A stretch of DNA of 64,000 bases from Torymus aiolomorphi (Eukaryota > Arthropoda > Insecta > Hymenoptera > Torymidae). This document shows positions 23,301 through 35,454 of this stretch, in pieces. The stretch is taken from NCBI GenBank assembly GCA_036365515.1, contig CM070877.1:63680522-63744521 (forward strand), written 5' to 3'. Both the position numbers and the translations under genes were made by a program. Numbering within the stretch: position 1 is the stretch's first letter; each line of letters begins with the position of its first letter. A model generated the notes under the pieces. It did no database searches. It was not told where the DNA came from and was given only the letters and a program-made list of their open reading frames with translations.

Positions 23301-23504
23301 ATTTCTTTTTTTTTTGCCACGACAAAATGCGTTATTAAGGGGTGAGTTTTTGTAGTTTTTTTATTTTTTTGTGCTTTTATTTGTTGTTCACTGCATTTTT
23401 GTTGCTGTAGAATCGATTCCGGGCGAAAATCATAATTTTTTGGAAGTTTGGATTTTCGTTGGAGTCGCAACGTTGCAAACTTCAACCACATCTGGACCTC
23501 TATA

Positions 23505-24108
<604 letters not shown>

Positions 24109-24109
24109 T

Positions 24110-25739
24110 CCTGTGAGGTGGCTGTCATCTCTGACCTTCTTGTCCTAGCTGGTAAATGGCTTCCTACACATGTAGCAGCGCGTAGCCTTCTTAAAATCAT
24201 CCTTCTCCTACTGCGTAAGGTGGTCCATAGGTTGAGGATTCTTGTACGCATTGACAAGTTCCTCCGCGAGCCCTCGAAGCTTGACGACAAACCATTCCTT
24301 TGGATTCTGTCCATTCTTCTCATCATTCCTATAGCTGTTGAAGCCGCAGCGAGCCTTGTCGAAGCTACACTTGACGTAGAAATCCACACTGAAGACGTCG
24401 TGTCGTTGGTATGCTCGCTCGTCCTCCCTCGCCGGCTTGAGCTAGCACTCGAAGTTGACGTACACAACGAAGGGCACGCTTTTATTGTTTTTGAAGTTCT
24501 TGAACTTCAGAATCTTCTCTCGGTCCGTAGGCAGCTTCACCTTACACTTATTGACCTGTGCACAGTCTATTTCGTTAGCCTTCACTTTTTCTTCATTCCA
24601 AAAATAGTGGAGGCAGCGATCACATGTATATGTGCTTCCAATACGCAAACTCAGCTGACTGTGAACTAGCCGAGACAGATCCTTAATCCAGACGTAGTGG
24701 AACTTGCGTACTACCTCATCCTCTTCACCTTCTTCATCCTCATCCGCATAGCGATCTTGCACGAAAAGGTTGACGTGTTTCTCCTTCTTGCCTGTTGTTA
24801 TATGGCACGGTGACACTTCGAATTTTTTTCACCTCTCTTCTTTAATATAAACAAGTTGATGGATATACCGTTCTGACTCTCGAATTTGTTGATTTGTCTC
24901 GGCGTCACTGGAAACTCAATGCCCTTAAAGTTCAACTCATTAACGAATTTCTTATACTTGGTCACTTTACAAGCATCTTTGCAAGCTAGATGAAGCTGCG
25001 AGGGTACAGCGCACTGGAAGCACTTATCATCCTCGATTTAAACATTGATGTAGGCCTCCTTTCTTTTCACATCAGGCAGTGGGGTGTAGGAATTTTCCCT
25101 CATGGGATTGAACTTGTTCACATACACAGCCAAGTTCAAGCTGGAGTACAGTGTCCAGCCGGAGTCTCGCTCCTGGAATTCCTCCATTTAGCGGAATATG
25201 GGCTGCTCGACGATGGCTGCGAACTATTTGCTCAGGTCGATGGTGCGGTAGATTGGAGCGTTCTTCGTGTTGAAGTAGAAAATTTCTAGTCTCCTCATTG
25301 CTCATGACCTTGGTGTACTCGGCAGCGATCACTGCATTGACTTTGAGTGCATTGTATTCCTCAACAGCTGACTATATTGTCCCAATAGATATGGTTCGAG
25401 CGTCCTCAAGTAACGTTGTTGCGTCCAGGTGTTGGTGGTTGCTGATGACTCCGGTCTTTATGACGCTGTTAAAGGCCGAGTTGACGTCATCGTAGCGGAC
25501 TCTCTCCAAGCATGCACTACGTATAGCAGAGAAGCTGAGCATTCTCTTCCGTATGCTGTGCAGTACAGCGGTACTCGACTCGCATTTTCGCTTCTCGTTC
25601 ACGCCTGGCATGTGGAGAAGTTTCTCGTACGGCTCGATGTGATCAACGATTATGGCATTGGTCCATCTTTGGGCTACATCGCTGCTCATATTACCTCCTC
25701 TCATAAGCTCCAATGCTTGCTATTCAATGTCATTTGGTG
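24110..25739 (-). pseudogene. Polinton family-B DNA polymerase, N-terminal third
   Basis: The minus strand shows GGNMSSDVAQRWTNA, CLERVRYDDVNSAFNS and VISNHQHLDATTLLEDARTI; then, after a frame break, MEEFQERDSGWTLY and KGIEFPVTPRQINKFE. Next come KFHYVWIKDLSRLVHSQLS, a zinc-ribbon-like CDRCLHYFWNEEK, VPFVVYVNFEC and, near 24150, CYMCRKPF. This order is the usual N-terminus of insect Polinton PolB proteins. Frame changes occur near 25370, 25070, 24830 and 24450. The coding sequence stops at CACCTCACAGGAAG|GTAAGT at 24113-24108, next to the TE-filled gap before 15722. It lies downstream of a 66-nt intron (25740-25805). Confidence 0.8.
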
Positions 25740-25805
25740 CTAAGAAAACATGTATTATTAAATATGTATTGAGCGATAATAAAAAATACGTTGTAGAATA
25801 CTTAC
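25740..25805 (-). other. 66-nt spliceosomal intron in the polymerase transcription unit
   Basis: On the minus strand the donor is TTCAAA|GTAAGTATTC and the acceptor CATGTTTTCTTAG|CACC; the interior is AT-rich. Confidence 0.65.
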
Positions 25806-26200
25806 TTTGAACTGACACTTCCTCGTAGTAGATGTCTAGAAGAGCTACTTGGGGGTATCCTGGAGACAACTCATAGGAGAGCTCGTATCCTAGAAGTCGC
25901 AGCAAATGGTCTTCCTCGACCGGAATTCTACTCTGATAGTAGATGTCTAGGAGAGCTACTTGGAGGTATCCTGGAGAAAACTCACAGGAGAGCTGCTACC
26001 TAACTTTTACAGCGATGATCTTCCTCAAGAAGTCACCCGTGGGACAGCTTTTTGAGGCTATCCTGGAGGAAACTCACAGGAGAGCTGCTTCCTACATAAT
26101 GTTCTCATAGTAGTTGTCTCGGACAGCTACTCGGAGGCGTCCCAGAGTAACCTCTTCGGAGAGCTTGTATCCTAGTGTAACGTCTGATGGTCTTCTCGAC
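25806..26200 (-). repeat. tandem coding-type repeat upstream of the polymerase exon
   Basis: The minus-strand phrase GAGCTCTCCTGTGAGTTTTC and CCAAGTAGCTCTCCTAGACA recurs about four times. The two best copies are exactly 111 bp apart, which keeps a 37-codon frame (GYELSYELSPGYPQVALLDI, YY). The outer two copies are more diverged and 80-90 bp apart. It ends at the donor of the 66-nt intron, so it may be an N-terminal extension or leader of the polymerase message. Confidence 0.5.
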
Positions 26201-26204
26201 CAAC

Positions 26205-26450
26205 TACGTAGAATCCTGTTAACATCTGTTAACATCTGCAAAAAAAAAAAAAAAAAAAAAAAAGGAAAATATACCTTTCTTCGAAACAGTCCAAAAGAAT
26301 TCTCGTATTCGAAACATTGGTCCGCACAAAGTAACGGTCAGATTTTATGTCATGCAGATGCAAGACACTGCATTCCGATCCTTTCCCACGAAATAAGGTA
26401 AAAAAAAAACAGAACACCATGCAAGTGGAAACTTTCATCAAGAGCGAAAG
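26205..26450 (-). other. possible small upstream exon and 39-nt intron-like gap
   Basis: A minus-strand frame (HLHDIKSDRYFVRTNVSNTR, then LLDCFEER) ends at GAAAG|GTATAT, and a poly-T run ending TTTGCAG|ATG follows 39 nt later. The gap is shorter than normal introns, and a stop follows in the joined frame, so this is weak. Confidence 0.25.
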
Positions 26451-26639
26451 TATTTCCTCCTATGTGAAAAAAAGGGAAAGATTTTACGACCTTACCCCGA
26501 AAGGCAGGCCACCCGAGCTGTGCACATGCGCGCCTACGCGTCGCCGAAAAGCCATAAAATTTCGACCGTTACAACTTCCTTCGACTTTACATATAGCTAA
26601 TTTTATTTTTACATTTTAACTTGTAGTTATTAACTTATG

Positions 26640-27480
26640 TTAATTTAAATTTTTCTGATTACGCTGATCTAAATTTTACGGAAATAGGCCTGGTAGAAGT
26701 AAAGATAATTAAATAAAACACCTCACAACAACTTCATTTTAGTAATAAATAATAAACAAACTCATAAATAAAATGAAAAATAAGAATATAATGTTATTTG
26801 TGTACTTTAATTAAAATATTTGTAAAACCACGTTACACACTCTTTTACATATACTATTTATAAAAGTTTACTAAAGTATAGGCTTATATATATATATACA
26901 CATATTGTAATGCAAGATGTATTCGCGAATTTATTCTGATACATATGTATTAACTGCATCTCTTACATATATATAAACACATAGAGTATTGCAAAAATGA
27001 AGCAGGTTCTTTACTTTCTTTTACTATACAACGAGGATAACTGACAACAATAATAAATAATAGGTTCTGTAACTCGTAAAGTGTAATCATTTATAATAAT
27101 ATATTGCAACAATAATATATTGCAACGGTACATAAAAATTTAGTTATAAATAACAATTCTTATACAAGCGTCTCGCCAGAATAATTTAGTTTAATTTATA
27201 AAATCTGTTCCTATATAAAGGAATGAATAAAAATTGTCACTTCGTTATATTTTTGACACTATTATTAATTTTTAAGTTAGTTTTAAACTTACAAATGTAC
27301 AAATAATATGTATTTTCTACTCAATAGTTAATTAGATTTTAAACCACGTATTTTGGAAATATTAAAATATTAAGTGTGTGCAAATTTGTACAACAAAATT
27401 AGATTTAATTAGAAAATAAGTCATTTGTTAAGTTCATATACAATAATTAACACTATATAATAAATAATTAACCGAATTTT
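26640..27480. other. AT-rich stretch, no gene seen
   Basis: The sequence is strongly AT-rich with short TATA runs and no supported frame. Confidence 0.4.
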
Positions 27481-27484
27481 TATG

Positions 27485-28130
27485 TAAACGATGTATTTAA
27501 CATTAATGAAAATAGGCGCAGAAACACCACATGTAACGTCATCTCTGTGAAACGGTCGAAACTACAGCCGAAAGCTGGGGGATGCTCCTTTCCCCCACGC
27601 AGCCAATTAGCCGCGTCAAAGGGCCTTAGGCCCACCCTTATTTTTCCACCCATACTTGTGCGACCAGTCAATTGTCCCCAAAAATCTTTGTAAACTCCCC
27701 CACGGAGAGTACCCCCAAACCGTACTTGGCGAGAGAGGGAAGAGAGAGAAAACCGAACTAAGCTTTTCCCTCGTCCCTCCGCCGTCAGTCAGCTCCTCGC
27801 CACCATCGGACTCGACCAGCCACCAGCACACCACTTGTAACCCAGGGAGGGAAACTCTGAATAAACCTAAGTGTAAGTCAAAAAATTGTCTTCGAATTTC
27901 ATTTCTTCTCTCCAATCTTTTCTCAACTTAGTCTTTCACATATACCCACTTCCGAGGAGCGTTCAGATCGTTCTGTGCCGAATGGGCAGAGCTGGAATCG
28001 CTTATCTCCTCAAACATATTAACCTTTTTTTGTCCCTCCCTCCTTCAGTGATAAGTTCAAATAAAACGTTTGTAAGACTTGGCCATCCTTAGCTCTTGGT
28101 TTACTCCAGGCTAAAAAGGACAAAGTGGTT
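27485..28130 (+). other. C-rich segment with polyadenylation-like signals, possible solo LTR
   Basis: A C/G-rich block beginning around TGTAACGTCATCTCTG at 27531 contains GGGCCTTAGGCCC and GA-rich runs. AATAAA signals follow at 27859 and 28061. The layout resembles an insect LTR (U3-R-U5), but no second copy or coding part is present, so this is a guess. Confidence 0.25.
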
Positions 28131-28259
28131 AATAGTATTGACGGCCTTGACTGGATGTCACACTAGCGAGCAACTGAGCGATAAAACACTCAATGCACCT
28201 GGACATCTTCTACCAGTTCTTGCTGCTTACGCACACTGAACTAGAATGAGCTGCTACAC

Positions 28260-28600
28260 TCGCAGTTCGTTATAGGGATCGACCAATCAGAGAATTCCGT
28301 ACCGTTTATCAAAGAATTGTCGCGCTCGACCAATCAGAGAATTCCGTTCTGTTTATCAAAGAATTCTATGCAGGTTTGAACTTGCATCAGCCAATCAGCG
28401 AGCTCCGTACAGGTCTCAACCTGTTGAAAACGTTTTTCCAAGAATTCTATGCATGATCGAACTTGCGTCACCCAACCAGCGAGCTCCATTCGACCTGGGT
28501 GGTAGTAGGGGTAGAGCGCTCGGTGGGGGACCGAACAATCAGCGTGCAATTCAAGGGTACATAAGCGGTGCATCGAGCAGAGAAGTACATTCGCTCTCAA
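28260..28600 (+). promoter_or_regulatory. repeated CCAAT-box promoter of the small gene at 28602
   Basis: GACCAATCAGAGAATTCCGT occurs at 28281 and 28328, a 47-bp period with TTTATCAAAGAATT between. CCAATCAGCGAGCTCC follows near 28390 and a related CCAACCAGCGAGCTCC near 28475. GGGTACATAAG about 45 bp before the ATG is a TATA-like box. Confidence 0.6.
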
Positions 28601-28601
28601 C

Positions 28602-28907
28602 ATGAAGTACGTTGTGGACGTGCAGGGCCTCAAATTCGCTGACAACGGATTCGTTTTCAAGGAGGTAAACATCGCTGCTCTAGAGGATGATTCTACACCG
28701 TCGGTTTACTCCCAATCTCACGGGTGGGAATATCTACCGAGCGAGTGCAAGAGCACGAATCACTGGCTAGAATTGAACTATCACGATATACCCTGGAACT
28801 CGGGAGAAATCCCGTATACGAAGCTGATGGAGAGTGTAACAGACACAATGCCATATATTCAAGCGGTCGCGTTGACCAGACAAAAAATTACACATGATCA
28901 TGATTAA
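28602..28907 (+). CDS. Polinton-associated small protein (101 aa), unknown function
   Basis: The ATG at 28602 sits downstream of a TATA-like box and reads MKYVVDVQGLKFADNGFVFK, then KEVNIAALEDDSTPSVYSQS. A WLELNYHDIPWNSGEIPY segment is typical of short hypothetical proteins repeatedly found in hymenopteran Polinton-like loci. The frame ends QKITHDHD at 28905-28907. The family members I have in mind are longer, so the end may be truncated. No function is known to me; an RNase-H-like fold is only a thought. Its promoter shares modules with the gene at 13110-13640, which ties it to the same element. Confidence 0.6.
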   Translation: MKYVVDVQGLKFADNGFVFKEVNIAALEDDSTPSVYSQSHGWEYLPSECKSTNHWLELNYHDIPWNSGEIPYTKLMESVTDTMPYIQAVALTRQKITHDHD

Positions 28908-28909
28908 AG

Positions 28910-29440
28910 GAATTCTGATTACCGACCAAATGCCCCGCCGTGACACGAGCGACTCGAAACGGTACTCGAGATGCCACCTATTAGCTGTAATAGATACTCA
29001 ACCGTAGTCCCTCTAGCTAGAGATTAACTATACCAGTCATGGCGGGAGATTTGAAATTTAACATCTTTTTGGTCTATTAACAAGATGCTATGCATGTATA
29101 ATTCACTCTAAGTATATCATCAACTATTGACGATTTATGTTTTGAGGTAATAATAACCAAACACTAATTTTGCTAATTACGATTTACTAACATTTAAAAC
29201 TCGCGCCAATTAACTTCAGGCGGCGCGTAGCGCAATATAACTAGATAGTTACATTGCGTCCACGTGGAGATGATGCAATGAGACGAGGAGAGAATAATGG
29301 GCGTGTGAATGAGTGCGATATATTGTTCCCAGATATTAACCAAAGCATTTTTACTATGAAATAAAATATTTCCTATGCAGTCGTACGCTCATCTAAGCAT
29401 TTCAGCCCATATCTCGGAAATTGTTTTCCAATTGGTTATA
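28910..29440. other. intergenic stretch between elements
   Basis: Mixed composition with no supported frame. A GCGGCGCGTAGCGC piece near 29220 resembles the foldback arm at 5360. Confidence 0.35.
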
Positions 29441-29442
29441 TC

Positions 29443-32400
29443 CATGGCCGAATCCATTTCAAATCAGGTGGCCCGCATATGCCTCTGCCACCGATCATTT
29501 TGGGATAAAAGTATTTATGTTCTGCTCCAAAAATTATTTGCCCGTATATTTTTATTTTTTTGTTGCAAAATATTTCATGCGTTCAGCAATGCTGCAAAAT
29601 TCCGAGAAAATCCTTACTTAGAAATACATTTTTTCATTGTAATTTTCACACAGCTACTGCTTCATCAGTTTTTTAAGCTTTTTAGCGTGCAACACGAAAT
29701 TTCACTCAGGTTTGAGCCCTCTTTCATGGTATGTATGTTATTTTCAAAAAAAATAAAAAATGCCCGAGTTATGCACTTTTTACCGAAAAATGCAGTTTTT
29801 AGAAAAATGCATTTTTCTCGAAAGAGTCTATTTTTTTTTCAATTTTCTTTTGTCATGATAGAGGACGTAAATATCTATCTGGGCGTTTTTGTGAGAATCA
29901 CGAGTTTTCCACTTGGATAGCGATCACTAATGAGATAACAGACAAACAAATTTTTCACGCTTAACACTTATATATAGTAATATAACAATGATATAACAGT
30001 AAATATAAAAATGTTTGTCTTTGTGCATATATAAGTAATACACATGTATATGCGAATACTTGTATGAGTTTATGTACTAATACATTTGTCCGCTAGATGG
30101 CTATCATTTGACATAAGATTTACCAAGATAAGTTCGGTTTCTGCTATATGTCACACCTCTAGTATTTTTTAAAACTATCATCTTTTTGACAATTATTACA
30201 TATTTACACCTTATTAACTTAACTACGATGTCTCAAAATTACTCAACGAAGAGAATCAAAAGTGCAGATTTTTTACATAAGCACAAAAAAATCTGTTTCC
30301 AATCTAAATCTGTACGTTTCAAACAACTTAAGGATCTTGCTCATCCATTGAAGCACCTTTATCCTGATTTACTTTTACCACTCTCTACACATATGTGTTA
30401 CTTTAGAAGTGGTGAGTAGCACTGACAATGAATTTACAACGGATAACGAAGTTACCGACAATGTAGTCCATAAAGATGAAGATTTTTTACCAAGTACTCC
30501 AGAATGTATCGAAGAATTTAATACTGAAATAAGTACATCTTTCTTAGGTTCTGTATCGCCTCTTAAAAGAAAAAATCGTATAGGCGAAAAATCACTTAAA
30601 AATTGCATAAAAAGAAGAAAAAAAATATGCTTTCAATATTGTCTAATGTCTTCGATGTAAAGTTGAACAATGTTTATGACGTTTCTATAAAAGCAAACGA
30701 ATCAACTGCATACCGCTGTACAGAATGGGTACAAAATATTGATTTAGCCTTGCAAAAGTGTTCTACGGTATCAGATAAATAAAAATTCTGACTTTGCCTC
30801 CCTCATCCCTAACGAAAAATGAAATTTCATCCTTATTTCCAGACATAACAATGTACATGATAGAAAGAGCGAAAAGACTTGCACAAGAAAAGGGAGTTTA
30901 CTCGGAACCAGAAGCGTACACAGGCCACCCAATTGATGAAAGAACCGAAAAAATTGTTATGGAATATTATATAAATGACGATTTTAATTGTTCAAGGCAG
31001 AGTCCTAATAAGAGTGACGTTATTACTGTTGAAAACTATGATAAAAAAGAGAAGAAAGTTAAACTTTTCCTTACTCGAAGTCTGAAAGCAACGTATGAAA
31101 CATTTAAAAATGATTATCCTGAATTGAGAATTGGTAAATCGAAGTTTTATAGTTTGCGACCAAAATATGTCTTATAAGTATACTTAGCCCCGTCAAAGAA
31201 GTTTGTCTCTGTATCTATAGAGGGAGTAACAGAGTTGGATGAAATTCGATCAGAAATAATAAACACAATAATGTATTCTGAACCATCTGATTTATGTTAT
31301 TTACAAGAATGTAAAATGTGTCCAGGCAGTAACGGAATTACGTTTCATGTTCTAAAACTGCAAGGTATAGAAGGCACAGAAGAAATTACATATGCTTTGT
31401 AGGATAACGGTAACTTGATTTAAAAAACAATGTCAATTTCTGCTTTTAAAGATGAACTTTCAGTTTGGACCATGAAGGTTAGTGCTCACATGTATGTAAA
31501 AAATATACAACGTAAAGCTATAAAAACAAAAAGAGAAAATGCTAAAAAAGACCCATATTATTTAGTTCTTAAAACAGATTTCGCTGAAAACTGGGTTGTG
31601 ATTTATAATAAAGTTGTTCAAGGAAATCATTGGGTTAATGATTCGACACAAAGTTTCGCAGTCACAAGTGATGACCGAAAACATGATTCAGCGTATGCTT
31701 TGCTAGCACTAAAAAGAATTATAACCTACCTGAAAGCCAATTGTTGTGATTCAATAAAAAAAATTACCATTGTATCAGTCGGCGCCGCTAGCCACTTTAA
31801 AAATCGCTTTCAATTATATGAATTAAAAAACGAGCACCATTTGATATAAAATGGTTGTTCTCTGCTACTGGGCACGGTAAAGGAGCTGTAGATGGTGTGG
31901 GTGAACCTATAAAGCATTATGCTACTTCGCATAATCTTTGGGAGCCCCATGAAAAATCCATTCAAAATGCCAACGATTTTGTAGAACACGTTCATAAATA
32001 TACAGATGCAATTAAAATAATACATTTACAAGACGTTGACGTAAAAGAGTTTAGAAAAGTAAAAAATGTTGGTTGGCTTGCTACTCCTAAGTATCCTGAA
32101 ATTCAAAAAACTCATTTATGGATTAAAGAAACATGCGATGATAAAGTACATTGTTTGACAGCAAAGACCGCTGATCGTCCACTTACTGAAGTAAGAATAA
32201 TGAAGCCGAAAAACAAAGGTAGTTATAAAAATAACAAATCTAAAAGACATAAAAAAAAAATGCATACACATGTGCATACCTGTATATTACTTATAGACGC
32301 ACAAAGATAAACATATTTATATTAACAGTTATATCATTGTTATATCACTATATATAAGCGCTAAGCGTGAAAAATTTGTTTATGTATTATCTCATTAATA

Positions 32401-32889
32401 ATCGTTATCCTAGCGGAAAACCCGTGAATCTCACAACACGCCTAGATAGCTATTTACGTCCTCTATTATGACAAAAGAACATTGAAAAAAAAAATAGGCT
32501 TTTTCGAGAAAAATGCATTTTTCTAAAAACTGCATTTTTCAGTAAAAAGTGCATAACCCGGGCATTTTTTATTATTATTTTTTTTAAATAACATACAGAC
32601 CATGAAAGAGGGCTCAAACCTGAGTGAAAGTATGTGTTACACGCTAAAAAGCTTAAAAAACTGGTGAAGCAGTAGCTGTTCGAAAATTACATTGAAAAAA
32701 TTTATTTTTAAATAAGAATTTTTCTCGGAATTTTGCGGCATTGCTGAACGCATAAAATTTTGTTGCAACAAAAAAATAAAAATATACGGGTCAAATCATT
32801 TTTGGAGAAGAACATAAATACTTTTATCCCAAAATGATCGATGATATAAGCATACACGGACCACTTGATTTGAGATGGATTCGGGCACA
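29443..32889 (+). mobile_element. long-TIR DNA transposon with GHGKG-motif transposase, copy 1
   Basis: The left arm 29443-30060 (from GCCGAATCCATTTCAAATCA) is inverted at 32255-32889. Shared pieces include TTTTGGGATAAAAGTATTTA, AAAAATGCATTTTTCTCGAA and CACGCTTAACACTTATATAT. The interior carries one transposase gene in the plus orientation. A related but diverged copy lies at 43680-49690, minus-oriented. Target duplication could not be read confidently. Confidence 0.85.
30228..32240 (+). pseudogene. DDE-like transposase of unassigned superfamily, copy 1
   Basis: From the ATG at 30228 (MSQNYSTKRIKSADF) the frame is interrupted near 30410, 30600, 31180, 31400 and 31845. Conserved pieces are EDFLPSTPE.IEEFN.E.STSFLGS.SP, LRIGKSKFYSLRPKYV, ECKMCPGS, LKTDFAENW (first Asp candidate), HDSAYALLALK, TIVSVGAASHFKNRFQLYEL, and FSATGHGKGAVDGVGE (acidic and glycine motif). 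The order and motifs match a family of animal transposases with GHGKG.CDGVGG. The second catalytic position is Val in SVGAAS here; copy 2 has Asp. Relative to copy 2 it also lacks 13-14 codons after GNHWVND. Confidence 0.8.
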
Positions 32890-32899
32890 TATAACTGTA

Positions 32900-33490
32900 T
32901 AAATAATCCTTTTTTCAAACTAATAACTAACGAGCATGATGTGTGATCGTTGCAACTCCTTTAATATATGTTTCGCCAGCACGCAGTTTGTCCATACATC
33001 CCATTATTTAAAACGATGAAGTTCCGGGTCGAGCTGAGGGGCAAGGAGGGGGCCGTAGCACGTCAGCCTGGAGGGGAGAGCATCGCTGGAAGTTGCGCAA
33101 GTCCAACCCTGTGTGTATGGAGACAAGGCAACTGCGCATCCCCCTAGGAACAGGTGAAGCAAGGTGACATAAATAGGGGAGCGCTCTCATCAGAGAGCCA
33201 GTTCATCCTCGGATCCAGCAGTCTTGAGATACGAGCAACTATCTCTCTCGCATCAGTTTTTTTTTAGCGACGCCGTCAACCACGTGCGGCAGAGCCACCA
33301 CGCCGAAGCCGAGCATCTTCATCGTTGACTATTTTTTTATAAGTGCTAAGGTATTCTTGAAAGCGTAAGGTCTGCGATTACTCCTTCAGGATAAAGCAAG
33401 CCGAGTCGAGTTGGTTCGCCCGACTCGGCGATAAATTATCTTAAATTTAATCGGGCATAGCGGCGTAAAGCCAAGGACGGCATAGTCTCA
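32900..33490. promoter_or_regulatory. promoter-like segment with a GC hairpin
   Basis: GACATAAATAGGGG near 33170 resembles a TATA box, followed by CATCAGAGAGCCAGTTCATC and a CA-rich leader, similar in layout to Polinton promoters here. A perfect 9-bp hairpin GCCGAGTCG/CGACTCGGC with a 12-nt loop lies at 33400-33429. No protein follows. Confidence 0.35.
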
Positions 33491-34326
33491 CTCCTGGACC
33501 CGGTGTTTTTCGACCGCAAGGTCAGGAACACATAAGGGTGCCGGGTTGCCTCTGCATCTCGACCAAATATAATTGACATCTGTTAAAATATTATCTATAC
33601 GCACATATATATTGTAACGCGGACGCCAGTCACAATTTAAAGCTCTCGTGCCAAGGGAGCGCGGATAGTGAGCCCGCGCGCGCCACTCCGGCGCAGCCGA
33701 AAAGAGTCCCGCGCCCCAAGCGTATCGAATCGGTTTCGCGACGCGAAATATGCCCATCGTCGGATCGCGAAGCAGCTACGGCTTTCTGCGCGTCACGGCA
33801 GCCTTCTTAATGTGTGCTACCGTGCAAGATACATCGTCCCTTTCGCTCTCTCGCATTTTGCCGCGTTCCCGCCGAGACTTCTTAGAGATAGCGCATGTGA
33901 GAAAAATGGAAACATGAATGGTGGCATATCGGAGTCATATTTGTACCCACGGCCATAAACTAAGAAGAAGAAGAAGAAGAAGAGAAAAATGGAGGCGCCG
34001 ACCCGCATGCGTGCAAGTGAGAATTGAATTAATTGATCATAAGGCTACGGACTCAAGATCCGAAATAGCCACTGCATTACATGGTTTACAAATAAGTACC
34101 GAATAGAGCAGTCAGAATGGATACTGAAATCGTAAGTAAAAGTCCCGAGTAAAAATAAAGTAATATAATAACGATAGCTAAAACTTAAATACTAAAAAGA
34201 AGCAACGTAAAAGCAACTTAACGCATGAGTTGATAAGCCTAACTTCTAAGCGCAAAGTTACAAAAGACTGCTCTTACAAAAGAAAAAAAAATATATAGTA
34301 CAAAATTCAACAGTATACAGAGAGAT

Positions 34327-34371
<45 letters not shown>

Positions 34372-35240
34372 GCGCTGCGTGTGTACCAGCGAGAGAGAAA
34401 GCGAGCGAGAAGCCGACAGCCAGCCCACCTGCCGATCCTACCCAGCGAGTGCGAGAGAGAGCACAACTACTGTGCTAGCAACAGAGAGCAAGAGAGAGTC
34501 GAGTGCACCAGCTGCTCCTTCAAATTGTAAGTTCGCTCCTCATACCTCGCGTGTTATTGTAAAAGGCCTGCACGGGATTCGCCCCATGCAAGCTTTCTAT
34601 GCCGTGTACGTGCGGGTGCGTGTCAGCCCGCCGTACTTAACCCCGAGCGCGAGTATAGCAGCTTCGCCGGGCATCGTATCGTTCGCGCGTTTAAACGTCA
34701 ACCGTCGCGCGCGAACTAACTGATTATTTTAACAGCACTTGCGTGCATGTATTAATTCTCCGTGCAATATACTGTGATATCTCTTTAGTCGTCGCGTTGT
34801 TCTTTATACAACCCGTCCTTCTCCCGGATACCGCCGCCACCGTGGCAAAATGAATCTGCCGGTCGTTTGCACATCTGAGCCTCGCAGCCGCGCGCTTTAC
34901 TCTTCGAGCACGCGCTTTTCATTCAGCGATCAGCAGAATAAGTTGGAAAGCGAAGTTCGCCTGCGATCTGGTATGTTTTTTTTTTTTTTTTTTAGTGGGC
35001 ATGGGGGGGGGAGCAGCTCCCCAGGCAGTGGCTCTACGACACCGGAACCAGCACAGCGTGAGCATTCCTTCAGTGGGGCCCGTTCTGATCCGCTGGACCC
35101 GTCGCCGTTGCTGTCGTTATCCCTACTCCCTCGACCCCTTAGCCTTGCGGCCAAGGGATTAGGGGTTCGGGCTCGACAGTTTATCCGCATTTCGATGTCC
35201 CTCTTTCCGGGCGCTTCCATCTTCTTTTTCAGCACGCTGA
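33490..35240. other. GC-rich and GA-rich segment, possible Gypsy 5' region
   Basis: The segment is CpG-rich from 33600 to 33900 and contains (GA)n at 34331-34368. It ends in a plus-strand frame from an ATG at 34850 (MNLPVVCTSEPRSRALYSSS) reaching LESEVRLRSG. It precedes a Gypsy body on the same strand, so it could be LTR and leader, but no matching 3' LTR was found. GATATCTCTTTAGTCGTCG near 34775 resembles the GTGACTAAAG-type core in inverse. Confidence 0.3.
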
Positions 35241-35243
35241 CGT

Positions 35244-35263
35244 TCACACACACACACACACAC

Positions 35264-35322
<59 letters not shown>

Positions 35323-35339
35323 CACACACACACACACAC

Positions 35340-35393
<54 letters not shown>

Positions 35394-35420
35394 CACGCGC
35401 GCGCGCACACACACACTCAC
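35244..35420. repeat. (AC)n microsatellite with ACAAC interruptions
   Basis: An AC run is broken three times by an extra A, and ends in ACGC units. Confidence 0.95.
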
Positions 35421-35454
35421 CCGCACACACCCAGACCCATCGATATCCAGTAGG

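Larger units (their letters stand above)
15711..23500. mobile_element. foldback-type structure with satellite B arms, inserted in the Polinton polymerase gene
   Basis: The sequence at 15722-15850 (GGTTGAAGACTGCAACGTTG, GATTCTACAGCAACAAAAATG) is inverted at 23380-23490. Inside these ends both arms consist of satellite B monomers, plus-oriented in the left arm (15900-16108 and 18725-19695) and inverted in the right arm (19696-23300), with the turn near 19695. Long inverted arms made of tandem subrepeats are the defining plan of Foldback (FB/TU) elements in flies. No transposase belongs to it. The left end abuts PolB codons directly; on the right another 600 bp of repeats separates it from the rest of PolB. 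Confidence 0.7.

Noticed and set aside
27616..28092. Coding gene in the C-rich segment
   Set aside because: Opposing frames overlap, with no domain and no splice support; the AATAAA signals suit an LTR or non-coding transcript better.
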